NCBI RefSeq assembly: GCF_014207965.1
Contig: NZ_JACHLM010000003.1
Span: forward strand, 62,001-126,000
Reading direction: 5' to 3'
DNA length: 64,000 bases
DNA from: Brevundimonas bullata
GTDB taxonomy: Bacteria > Pseudomonadota > Alphaproteobacteria > Caulobacterales > Caulobacteraceae
In this document: positions 42,251 through 49,635 of the stretch, one piece after another
Layout of the letters: every line of letters starts with the position of its first letter
Position numbering within the stretch: position 1 is the stretch's first letter
Notes under the pieces: generated by a model
Told to the model about the DNA's origin: nothing
The model's database searches: none
The model's input: the letters and a program-made list of their open reading frames with translations, nothing else
Position numbers and translations under genes: made by a program

Positions 42251-42432
42251 GACGGGGTCGACCCGCCCTGCGTCATGCCTGCGACCAGGCCGATCAACAG
42301 ACCCACGGCCAGAGCCCGGTTGCCGGGATCACCGGCGCGCGCCTCCTCGACCCGCAGGGCCAGTTCGCGATCCAACCATGCCATACGCCGCGCGAAGTTC
42401 TCATCCGCCTGCGATGCACTGTTCATCCCCAT
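42247..42432 (-). CDS. small protein with one membrane helix
   Basis: A 61-codon ORF with GGGAG seven bases before ATG 42432. It has a charged helix (ADENFARRMAWLDRELALRVEEARAGD) and a C-terminal hydrophobic segment NRALAVGLLIGLVAGMTQGG, so it is perhaps tail-anchored. First gene of a coupled two-gene unit. Unknown family. Confidence 0.6.
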   Translation of the reverse strand: MGMNSASQADENFARRMAWLDRELALRVEEARAGDPGNRALAVGLLIGLVAGMTQGGSTPS

Positions 42433-42598
42433 TCTCCCGAAACAGCCCGCCTAGGCAGGCTTGAAGGAAGCTACGCACGGCTTGTGACACCCTCAAGTCA
42501 ATTGTTCGCTTTTTGTTCCATTTTCTCGTCGCACGCCGCCCGACCCTTTGTGCCGCGAGGCTGGAGCCTATATGGCGATCTCCCGAAGGAGAGCCGCC

Positions 42599-43093
42599 AT
42601 GTCCTATATCGCCCGCGACGACCGCCCCGCCGACAAGGCCGAACGCTATGCCGAGGTAGAGGCCGAGATTCTGGCGGTGCTGGACGGCGAGCCGAACCGG
42701 ACGGCGCGGATGGCGACCGTGGCGGCCATGTTGGCCGACGCCTTCCCCGCCTTCTTCTGGACCGGGTTCTACGTCGTGGACGAAGCCAAGCCGGGCGAGT
42801 TGGTGGTCGGCCCCTATCAGGGCACGCTGGGCTGCCTGCGCATTCCTTTCGGACGCGGGGTCTGCGGCGCGGCGGCGCGCGACCGGGTGACCCAGGTGGT
42901 CGAGGACGTCCACGCCTTCCCCGGCCACATCGCCTGCGACAGCCGATCGGCCAGCGAGATCGTCGTGCCGGTGCTGGACGCCGCGGGCGAGCTGATCGCC
43001 GTGCTGGACGTGGACGCGACCGAAAAGGCCGCCTTTGACGCCGTGGACGCCGAGGCGCTGGAGCGGCTGATGGCCAGGGTGTTCGCCGCCTGA
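42599..43093 (+). CDS. msrC: free methionine-(R)-sulfoxide reductase (GAF domain)
   Basis: A 164-residue GAF-domain enzyme reducing free methionine-R-sulfoxide. The three Cys of the family are present: GTLGCLRIPF, GRGVCGAAA and HIACDSRS, the last also ending in the conserved D. The fold markers WTGFYVV, VVGPYQG and SEIVVPVLD are intact. AAGGAG lies seven bases before ATG 42599. Its TGA overlaps the ROK kinase ATG by one base, so the two form an operon. Confidence 0.92.
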   Translation: MSYIARDDRPADKAERYAEVEAEILAVLDGEPNRTARMATVAAMLADAFPAFFWTGFYVVDEAKPGELVVGPYQGTLGCLRIPFGRGVCGAAARDRVTQVVEDVHAFPGHIACDSRSASEIVVPVLDAAGELIAVLDVDATEKAAFDAVDAEALERLMARVFAA

Positions 43094-43986
43094 TGCGCAT
43101 CGGGGTCGATTTCGGCGGCACCAAGATCGAGGCGGCCGCGCTGGACGACGCGGGCGCCTTCGCCGCGCGCATCCGCGAGCCCAATCCGGGCGACTATGAC
43201 GCCGCCGTGGCCCTGGTCGCCGACCTGATCGCGCGGGTCGAGGCCGAAGCGGGCCCGACGCGGTCGATCGGCCTGGCCATCCCCGGATCGCCCTCACCGC
43301 GCACCGGCCTGATCCGCAACGCCAACTCGACCTATCTGAACGGTCGCCGTTTCGGCGAGGATCTGGCGTCCGCGCTGGCCCGCCCGGTGCGGCTGGCCAA
43401 CGACGCCAACTGCCTGGCCCTGTCCGAAGCCGTGGACGGGGCGGGCAAGGGCGTGGCCAGCGTCTTCGGCGTCATCGTCGGCACCGGCTGCGGCGGCGGC
43501 CTGATCATCGACGGCAAACTGGTCGAGGGGGCGCACGGCGTGGCGGCCGAGATCGGCCACATCTCCCTGCCCTGGCCCCGCGACGCCGAGGCGCCGGGCC
43601 CGGCCTGCTGGTGCGGTCTGAACGGTTGTCTGGAGACCTGGGTTTCGGGCACCGGCTTCCAGCGTGATCACGAAGCGACCACAGGGCGGGCCTGGAAGGC
43701 CCAGGCGGTCGTCGAGGCCGCTCGCAGGGGCGACGCGGGCGCGGCGGCGGCGCTGGCCCGCTACATCGACCGGCTGGGTCGGGCCCTGGCCATGGTCGTC
43801 AACCTGGCCGACCCCGAGGTCTTCGTCCTGGGCGGCGGGATGTCGAACGTGGCGGAATTGTACGACCGCCTGCCCGAGGTCGTGGAGCGCCATGCCTTCT
43901 CCGACCACTGGGACGGGCGGATCGTTGCAGCAAAATGGGGAGATTCCTCGGGCGTACGCGGGGCGGCGCGGCTCTGGCCCGACTGA
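43093..43986 (+). CDS. ROK-family sugar kinase
   Basis: A 297-residue cytoplasmic kinase. The phosphate loop is GVDFGGTKIEA (residues 4-14), the catalytic region is LANDANCLALSEA near 115 with Asp, and the zinc-binding CWCGLNGCLETWVSG near 172 has the full CxCGxxGCxE set. Substrate is probably fructose or N-acetylglucosamine. No sugar transport genes are adjacent. It shares one base with msrC. Confidence 0.9.
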   Translation: MRIGVDFGGTKIEAAALDDAGAFAARIREPNPGDYDAAVALVADLIARVEAEAGPTRSIGLAIPGSPSPRTGLIRNANSTYLNGRRFGEDLASALARPVRLANDANCLALSEAVDGAGKGVASVFGVIVGTGCGGGLIIDGKLVEGAHGVAAEIGHISLPWPRDAEAPGPACWCGLNGCLETWVSGTGFQRDHEATTGRAWKAQAVVEAARRGDAGAAAALARYIDRLGRALAMVVNLADPEVFVLGGGMSNVAELYDRLPEVVERHAFSDHWDGRIVAAKWGDSSGVRGAARLWPD

Positions 43987-44050
43987 TCCCCAGATTGAAC
44001 GCAGGATCGCGCCCGCTATGGTCCGCGCCGAAACCTTGTGGAAGCGAAGC

Positions 44051-44887
44051 ATGAGCCAGCCCCGTCCGACACGCGCGCGCAGCGTCCTCTACCTGCCCGC
44101 ATCAAATTCGAGGGCGATCGAGAAGGCGCGCGGTCTGACCTGCGACGTGGCAGTGCTGGACCTTGAGGACGCGGTCGCGCCCGAAATGAAGCTTCAGGCG
44201 CGCGCGGCGGCGGTGGCGGCGGCGCGTGAAGGCGGCTTCGGCCCGCGCCTGGGCGTGCGGATCAACGGGCTGGACACCCCCTGGGGCGTCGACGACCTGG
44301 CGGCGCTTCGGGATGCGCCGGTCGATCTGATCGTCGCGCCCAAGGTCGAGAACGCTGCCACGGTTCACGCTCTGTCGGACGGCATGCGTCCCGGCATCGA
44401 GCTGTGGGCCATGATCGAGACGCCGCGCGCCCTGGTGGATTTGCGGGACATCGCCGAGGCGGGCGGCGCCCTGGGCGGGCTGATGCTGGGCGTCAACGAC
44501 CTGGCCAAGGAGCTGAAGACCGGCGCCGCACCCAACCGCGAACCGCTGAAGCCCTGGCTGGCGGCGGTCGTCGCCCATGCACGCGCCAACGGCCTGAGCG
44601 CCATCGACGGGGTGTTCAACCGGATCAAGGACGAGGCGGGCTTTGCGGCCGAGTGCGCGCAGGGGCGTCTCTATGGCTTCGACGGCAAGAGCCTGATCCA
44701 CCCGTCGCAGATCGAGGGGGCCAATGCGGCGTTCGGGGCGTCGGCTGAAGAAGCGGAATGGGCGCGCAAGGTGGTCGCCGCCTTCGCCGCGCCCGAGGCC
44801 GAGGGGCTGGGCGTGATCCGCGTCGAGGGGGAGATGGTGGAGCGACTGCATCTGGAACAGGCACAGGCGGTGCTGGCCGCCCTCTAG
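44051..44887 (+). CDS. HpcH/HpaI- or CitE-like CoA ester lyase
   Basis: A 278-residue TIM-barrel enzyme of the citrate lyase beta/malyl-CoA lyase group. The metal/CoA sites are visible: RSVLYLPASN start, VLDLEDAVAP near residue 36, GVRINGLDTPW, APKVENA, WAMIETPRAL and the C-terminal DGKSLIHPSQI. Substrate (citramalyl-, malyl-CoA or other) cannot be told. It follows the ROK kinase by 64 bases and is upstream of a large inverted repeat. Confidence 0.88.
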   Translation: MSQPRPTRARSVLYLPASNSRAIEKARGLTCDVAVLDLEDAVAPEMKLQARAAAVAAAREGGFGPRLGVRINGLDTPWGVDDLAALRDAPVDLIVAPKVENAATVHALSDGMRPGIELWAMIETPRALVDLRDIAEAGGALGGLMLGVNDLAKELKTGAAPNREPLKPWLAAVVAHARANGLSAIDGVFNRIKDEAGFAAECAQGRLYGFDGKSLIHPSQIEGANAAFGASAEEAEWARKVVAAFAAPEAEGLGVIRVEGEMVERLHLEQAQAVLAAL

Positions 44888-45050
44888 CCCCTTGTGTGAG
44901 AAGGTGGCAGGCGGAGCCTGACGGATGAGGGGTGTGAGCGCGCCCTATCCGAAATGCGCTCCGCACGCAGTCGACAATGGTCCACCGCCGCGCCGACACC
45001 CCTCTTCCGAGCGCCTCCGGCGCCCACCTTCTCCCTCAAGGGGAGAAGGA
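44888..45050. repeat. paired inverted intergenic repeat
   Basis: Left unit (GAGAAGGTGGCAGGCGGAGC, then TGACGGATGAGGGGTG) is mirrored by the right unit (CACCCCTCTTCCGAGCGCCT, then CCACCTTCTCCCTCAAGGGG). It is the same family as 13326-13480 and separates the lyase gene from kpsC. Confidence 0.75.
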
Positions 45051-45094
45051 AGAGCGGGCTGGCGCGGCCACTCTACAAACCCTAGACAAACCCC

Positions 45095-47158
45095 ATGACC
45101 GCACCGCTTCCGACGCTTCAAAAAACCCGCGCCTGGGTCTGCGCGCCCGGCGTGCTGAAGGTCCCCTTCCTGTCGGCCTTCCTGCCCGACTATGACCTGT
45201 CGGCTCTGCCGGGAGCGCAGACCGAGGCCGTGCTGGGTTGGGGCATGAAGCCGACGGCGGCGGCGGGGCGGCGCTGGGCGGAAAAGCACGGCAAACCCTA
45301 TGTGGCGCTGGAGGACGGCTTCCTGCGCTCTGTCGGCATCGGCGAGAGCGGGGCGACCAGCCTGAGCCTGATCGTCGACGACATCGGCGTCTATTACGAC
45401 GCGACGCGGCCCAGTCGGTTGGAGCAACTGATCACGACGGCGCCTGACTGGTGCGACGCCGCACTGCAGGCCCGCGCACGCGGCCTGATAGAGCGTATCG
45501 TCGCCTCGGGTGTGTCCAAGACCAATATGGGCGGGCCGCTGGACGCGGGCCTGCTGAAGCCAGGCCGCCGGGTGCTGATCGTGGATCAGACCTTTGGCGA
45601 CGCCTCCATCGGCTATGGACTGGCCAGCAAGGCCAGTTTCTCGGACATGCTGGCGACGGCTCGGCGGGACGAGCCGGACGCCCAGCTGATCGTCAAGCGC
45701 CACCCGGCCGTGGCGGCTGGGCGCAAACAGGGCTGCATTCCCGCGGACCAGCTGGACGGCGTCACCCTGATCGACACCGACGTGCGGCCCGCGGACCTGC
45801 TGGCGGCAGTGGACGCGGTCTATGTCGTGACCTCGGCCCTGGGGTTCGAGGCCCTGTTGCGCGGCCTGCCGGTGCGCTGCTTCGGCGCCCCCTTCTATTC
45901 GGGCTGGGGGCTGACGACGGATTCGGTCCAGACCGGGCGGCGCGGCACGGCGCGCGATCTGGAGCAGGTCGCGGCGGCGGCGCTGATCGCCTACACCCGC
46001 TATGTCGATCCGGTGACCGGCCAGCGGTGCGAGGCCGAGGCGGCGCTGGAACGGCTGATTGCGCTGCGCGACCGCGCCGACCGGCTGGCGGGCGACTGGG
46101 CCGCCGTCGGCTTCGCCCCAGCCAAGCGGCCGCCGGTGCGCCGCCTGCTGAACTCGCCCAAGGGCCGGGTGCGCTACTTCTGGCGGTCTTCCGCCGCCGT
46201 CGCCCATGCGCGGGCCACGGGCGGCAAGCTGATCTGGTGGGCCGGCAAGGAGACGCCGTCGATCCGCGCCGCCGCCGACGCCTTCGAGGGGCCGGTCGTG
46301 CGCATGGAGGACGGCTTCATCCGTTCGCGCGGCCTGGGCTCCGACTTCTTCGGGGCCCTGTCGGTCGCCCTGGACGATCAGGGCGTCTATTACGACCCCA
46401 CCCGGCCCAGCCGACTGGAGAGCCTGATCGAGGCGGGCGAGCCGTCGCCGGATCAGGCGGCGCGGGCCGAGGCCTTGCGCGTTCGTGTGGTCGAGGCGGG
46501 CCTGTCGAAATACAACCTTAAGGGGGCGGGCGTTCCGGCGCATTGGCCCAAGGATAAACCGATCCTGCTGGTCGTGGGTCAGGTCGAGAATGACCGCTCG
46601 ATCATGATGGGCTGCGGGCCGGACCTGCGCACCAACTCGGGGCTGGTGAAGGCGGCCCGGGCCGACCACCCGGACGCCTTCCTGATCTACCGCAACCACC
46701 CCGACGTGACGGCGGGCAACCGGCCCGGCCTGCTGGACCATGCGGCGATGGAGGAGGTCGACGCCTCCGCCGACGATCTGGACATCATCGACTGCCTGAA
46801 CGCCTGCGACCGGTTGGCGACCCTGACCTCGCTGACCGGGTTCGAAGCCCTGATGCGCGGCAAGGCGGTCAGCGTCTATGGCCGGCCCTTCTATGCCGGC
46901 TGGAGCCTGACCGACGATCAGTTGCCGTTCGAGCGCCGCACGCGTCGCGCCAGCCTGCAAAGCGTCATCCACGCCGCCCTGATCGGCTACCCGGTCTATG
47001 TCACGCCCGAAGGCTGGCCGTGCGAGGCCGAGGACCTGGTCGAGGCCCTGGTCGCGGCGCGCGACCATCCCCTGCCCGCCCCGCCGCGCGGGCGGATCAA
47101 TCGCTGGTGGCGCGGCATAAAAGCCAGTCTCGACCGGAGCCTTCCACCGGCCTATTGA
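45095..47158 (+). CDS. KpsC-like capsular polysaccharide Kdo transferase
   Basis: A 687-residue protein made of two homologous halves. The same blocks occur twice: ALEDGFLRSVGIGESG near residue 72 and RMEDGFIRSRGLGSD near 405; VYYDATRPSRLEQLI near 97 and VYYDPTRPSRLESLI near 430; the first half's FGDASIGYG/FYSGWGLT and the second half's MMGCGPDL/FYAGWSLT. KpsC is a dual beta-Kdo transferase building the linker of exported polysaccharides. No kps/transport genes are near, so its acceptor is unknown. Start: ATG 45095. Confidence 0.9.
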   Translation: MTAPLPTLQKTRAWVCAPGVLKVPFLSAFLPDYDLSALPGAQTEAVLGWGMKPTAAAGRRWAEKHGKPYVALEDGFLRSVGIGESGATSLSLIVDDIGVYYDATRPSRLEQLITTAPDWCDAALQARARGLIERIVASGVSKTNMGGPLDAGLLKPGRRVLIVDQTFGDASIGYGLASKASFSDMLATARRDEPDAQLIVKRHPAVAAGRKQGCIPADQLDGVTLIDTDVRPADLLAAVDAVYVVTSALGFEALLRGLPVRCFGAPFYSGWGLTTDSVQTGRRGTARDLEQVAAAALIAYTRYVDPVTGQRCEAEAALERLIALRDRADRLAGDWAAVGFAPAKRPPVRRLLNSPKGRVRYFWRSSAAVAHARATGGKLIWWAGKETPSIRAAADAFEGPVVRMEDGFIRSRGLGSDFFGALSVALDDQGVYYDPTRPSRLESLIEAGEPSPDQAARAEALRVRVVEAGLSKYNLKGAGVPAHWPKDKPILLVVGQVENDRSIMMGCGPDLRTNSGLVKAARADHPDAFLIYRNHPDVTAGNRPGLLDHAAMEEVDASADDLDIIDCLNACDRLATLTSLTGFEALMRGKAVSVYGRPFYAGWSLTDDQLPFERRTRRASLQSVIHAALIGYPVYVTPEGWPCEAEDLVEALVAARDHPLPAPPRGRINRWWRGIKASLDRSLPPAY

Positions 47159-47190
47159 GGGGGTTCGTCATTGCAACGGACCTTATCCTA

Positions 47191-48336
47191 GTGCCCCAAG
47201 CCGTCATCTCCGCCACCGGCCTGTTCACGCCGGAGCAGTCGATCTCGAACGCCGAGCTGGTCGCCGCCTACAACGCCTGGGCGGAAGGCTGGAACGCCGA
47301 GAACGCCGAGGCCATCGCCGCGGGCGAGCTGGAGCTGAAAACGCCGTCGTCGGAAGCCTTCATCGAGAAGGCCTCGGGCATCCAATCGCGCTTCGTCATG
47401 GACAAGTCGGGCATCATCGACCCCGAGCGGATGCTGCCGCACCTGCCCGCGCGCGGCGACGACGAGCTGTCGATCCTGGCCGAGATGGCCGTGAAGGCGG
47501 CGCAGGACGCCATCCAAGCCTGGGGCAAGCCGGTCAGCGAGATCGGCGCCGTCATCTGCGCCGCGTCCAACATGCAGCGCCCCTACCCCGCCATGGCCAT
47601 CGAGGTGCAGCAGGCGCTGGGCATCGAGGGCTTCGCCTTTGACATGAACGTGGCGTGCAGCTCGGCCACCTTCGGCATCAAGACGGCGGCGGACTTCGTG
47701 GCCTCCGGCTCGGTCAAAGCGGTTCTGATGGTCAACCCCGAGATCTGCTCGGCCCACCTGAACTTCAAGGACCGCGACAGCCACTTCATCTTCGGCGACG
47801 TGGCCACCGCCGTCATCATCGAGGCCGAGGATCAGGCCGGACCGGGCGGCTGGGACATTCTGGGCACGAAGCTGAAGACCAGCTTCTCGAACAATATCCG
47901 CAACAACTTCGGCTTCCTGAACCGCGCCGCCCTGCCGACGGGCGCACATGAGCCGGTCTCGTCCGACGGCCTAAGCGACAAGATGTTCGTCCAGCAGGGC
48001 CGCAAGGTCTTCAAGGAGGTGGTGCCCATGGTCTCGGAGATGATCTTGGACCACGCCGCCGAGCTGAACCTGGACCCGCACGGCCTGAAACGGATGTGGC
48101 TGCACCAGGCCAACATCAACATGAACACCCTGATCGGCAAGAAGGTGTTGGGCCGCGAGCCCGAGCCGGAAGAGAACGTCATCATCCTGGACGACTACGC
48201 CAACACCTCCTCCGCCGGATCGATCATCGCCTTCCACCTGAAGCATGACGGCTTTGCGCCGTGCGACGTCGGCCTGATCTGCAGCTTCGGCGCCGGCTAC
48301 TCGGCAGGCACGGTTTTTGTGCAAAAGCGGCCCTGA
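47191..48336 (+). CDS. 3-oxoacyl-ACP synthase III family protein (FabH-like)
   Basis: A 381-residue thiolase-fold condensing enzyme. The catalytic Cys is in NVACSSATFG near residue 155, the His in LHQANINMN near 304 and the Asn in YANTSSAG near 338, so the triad is intact. An extra N-terminal part (AWAEGWNAENAEAIAAGELE) makes it longer than housekeeping FabH (about 320), as in specialised FabH-like proteins. The start is uncertain: GTG 47191 or TTG 47155. It lies 32 bases after kpsC and may be cotranscribed. Acyl substrate unknown. Confidence 0.85.
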   Translation: MPQAVISATGLFTPEQSISNAELVAAYNAWAEGWNAENAEAIAAGELELKTPSSEAFIEKASGIQSRFVMDKSGIIDPERMLPHLPARGDDELSILAEMAVKAAQDAIQAWGKPVSEIGAVICAASNMQRPYPAMAIEVQQALGIEGFAFDMNVACSSATFGIKTAADFVASGSVKAVLMVNPEICSAHLNFKDRDSHFIFGDVATAVIIEAEDQAGPGGWDILGTKLKTSFSNNIRNNFGFLNRAALPTGAHEPVSSDGLSDKMFVQQGRKVFKEVVPMVSEMILDHAAELNLDPHGLKRMWLHQANINMNTLIGKKVLGREPEPEENVIILDDYANTSSAGSIIAFHLKHDGFAPCDVGLICSFGAGYSAGTVFVQKRP

Positions 48337-48435
48337 AACCAGATAACGGGAATCATTATTTCCGGCGGCGCTTGCACTGTTCGGAAATTTTTGCAAACCG
48401 TTACAGGTGTCGAGACCAAGGGGGATGGCGCCCGA

Positions 48436-48702
48436 ATGACTCAGACGGCTTCACCGTGGGCGGAAACGCTCAACGATCCGCTGGCCCATGACGTGGCCAC
48501 GGTGTTGAAACATATGGGCGGATCCGCCCACCAGGACATCGTGGTCAACTGCGTCGCGGCGCTGAAGCGCCAGCGCGGCGAGTCGGTGACCCAGGACCTG
48601 AAGGCCAAGATCGTCGAGGTCTTCGAACGCTACCGCGACTTCTTCATCAAGCCCTTCGGCGAGAACTCGCTGCGCTGGGCCCTGGCGCCGGGCGTAGCCT
48701 AA
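48436..48702 (+). CDS. small conserved-type protein of unknown function
   Basis: An 88-residue protein, ATG 48436, with a helical, charged core (LAHDVATVLKHMGGSAHQDIVVNCVAALKRQRGESVTQDLKAKIVEVFERYRDFF). One Cys, no signal. No family is recognised. It is followed 25 bases on by a strong bidirectional terminator. A possible longer start at 48391 adds residues without character. Confidence 0.65.
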   Translation: MTQTASPWAETLNDPLAHDVATVLKHMGGSAHQDIVVNCVAALKRQRGESVTQDLKAKIVEVFERYRDFFIKPFGENSLRWALAPGVA

Positions 48703-48727
48703 ACCTCCGCCCTTCCAGGCAAACGAA

Positions 48728-48755
48728 AAGGCCCGCTCCTCTCGGAGCGGGCCTT
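48728..48755. terminator. bidirectional terminator
   Basis: AAGGCCCGCTCC-tctc-GGAGCGGGCCTT, a 12-base stem flanked by A-run on the left and TT on the right, between the convergent 88-residue gene and the outer-membrane protein gene. Confidence 0.85.
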
Positions 48756-48789
48756 CGTCGTATCTAGCGCCAGACTTGAAGGTCAGGCC

Positions 48790-49317
48790 TTAGAAGCGAC
48801 GGATGTAGCTGACCGAATAGGCGTCAGCCTCACCGCCGTTGTCGCGGAAGTCGCGACGGGTCCAATCGGCGCGGACGCCGTTGACGCCGTCGACGTAGTA
48901 GTTGGCGCCGACGCCGTAGTTCCAGCTATCGCCACCCACGTCGGTGTTGGCGCCGGGGAACTCCTGCTTCAGCTCGGTGTGGCCGTAGCCGCCGCGAGCG
49001 AACAGTTCCAGCTTGTCGCTGACCGGGTACTTGCCGACCACGTAACCGGCGGCGTCCCACTCGTGCTTGATCGAGCCGTCGATGCCGGCGACGGTGAAGT
49101 CGTCGTCCTTGACGCCCACCGAGGCTTCGGTCTCGAGCGCCAGGTAACGGTTCAGGTTCACGCCCAGGCGGCCAGTCACGGCGCCGGTCGTGGCGGAGTC
49201 GCCTTCCAGATGCGTGTAACCCAGCGAGCCGTAACCACGGGCGTCAGGACCAGATTGAGCAAATGCCGGAGCGGCGATTGCAGAAATAGCGGCGGCGGCG
49301 AGAAAAATGTTACGCAT
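48790..49317 (-). CDS. outer-membrane beta-barrel protein (porin/OmpA-barrel type)
   Basis: A 175-residue protein with a signal peptide (cleavage after AFA, near residue 20). The mature part is alternating beta-strands typical of an eight-strand barrel: GYGSLGYTHLEGD, TGRLGVNLNRYLALETEASVG, AAGYVVGKYPV, ELFARGGYGHTE, YGVGANYYV, and it ends in the terminal aromatic signature YSVSYIRRF required for outer-membrane assembly. Function is unknown. ATG 49317. Confidence 0.88.
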   Translation of the reverse strand: MRNIFLAAAAISAIAAPAFAQSGPDARGYGSLGYTHLEGDSATTGAVTGRLGVNLNRYLALETEASVGVKDDDFTVAGIDGSIKHEWDAAGYVVGKYPVSDKLELFARGGYGHTELKQEFPGANTDVGGDSWNYGVGANYYVDGVNGVRADWTRRDFRDNGGEADAYSVSYIRRF

Positions 49318-49634
49318 TGTTTCTATAACTCCTAGTAAAACCAGATGTGGTGACTTCTGCGGTCACCGGCCCCATCCAGCGAGGAGTTAAATGGGTATTC
49401 CGCCAAGGCGTTCCATAGGCGGATGAATACACGGTCGCAACCGTGCGCTACCAGACACATACAGCGTTACGCCGATAACGACTTTATTCCGGCACGAAAA
49501 AGGCGGCCCCGAAGGACCGCCTTTGCGCGCTCAGACCTGAAGCGGGGTCCAGAGCCTGACCGGTGTCAGGCTCTGGATTGATACTGGAGCGAATATCTGG
49601 GTTCAGATGCGATCGCATCTGAACCGATTTCGCT
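49318..49634. other. 317-base intergenic region with terminator and nested palindromes
   Basis: No gene is seen. It contains the OMP promoter area (49318-49420), a terminator at 49496-49524, and two palindromes at 49549-49576 and 49587-49635. Confidence 0.6.
49496..49524 (-). terminator. terminator after ppdK
   Basis: AAAGGCGG (49499-49506) pairs with CCGCCTTT (49517-49524). On the minus strand the hairpin is followed by TTTTTCG, so it ends ppdK transcripts. Confidence 0.75.
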
Positions 49635-49635
49635 C
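49549..49635. repeat. nested palindromes overlapping the ppdK stop
   Basis: CCAGAGCCTGAC-cggt-GTCAGGCTCTGG at 49549-49576 is a 12-base stem. A perfect 26-base palindrome (GGTTCAGATGCGA/TCGCATCTGAACC) lies at 49600-49625, framed by GAGCGAA/TTCGCTC at 49587-49593/49629-49635. The outer arm touches the ppdK TAG. A related element follows the lytic transglycosylase stop at 63305. Confidence 0.8.
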
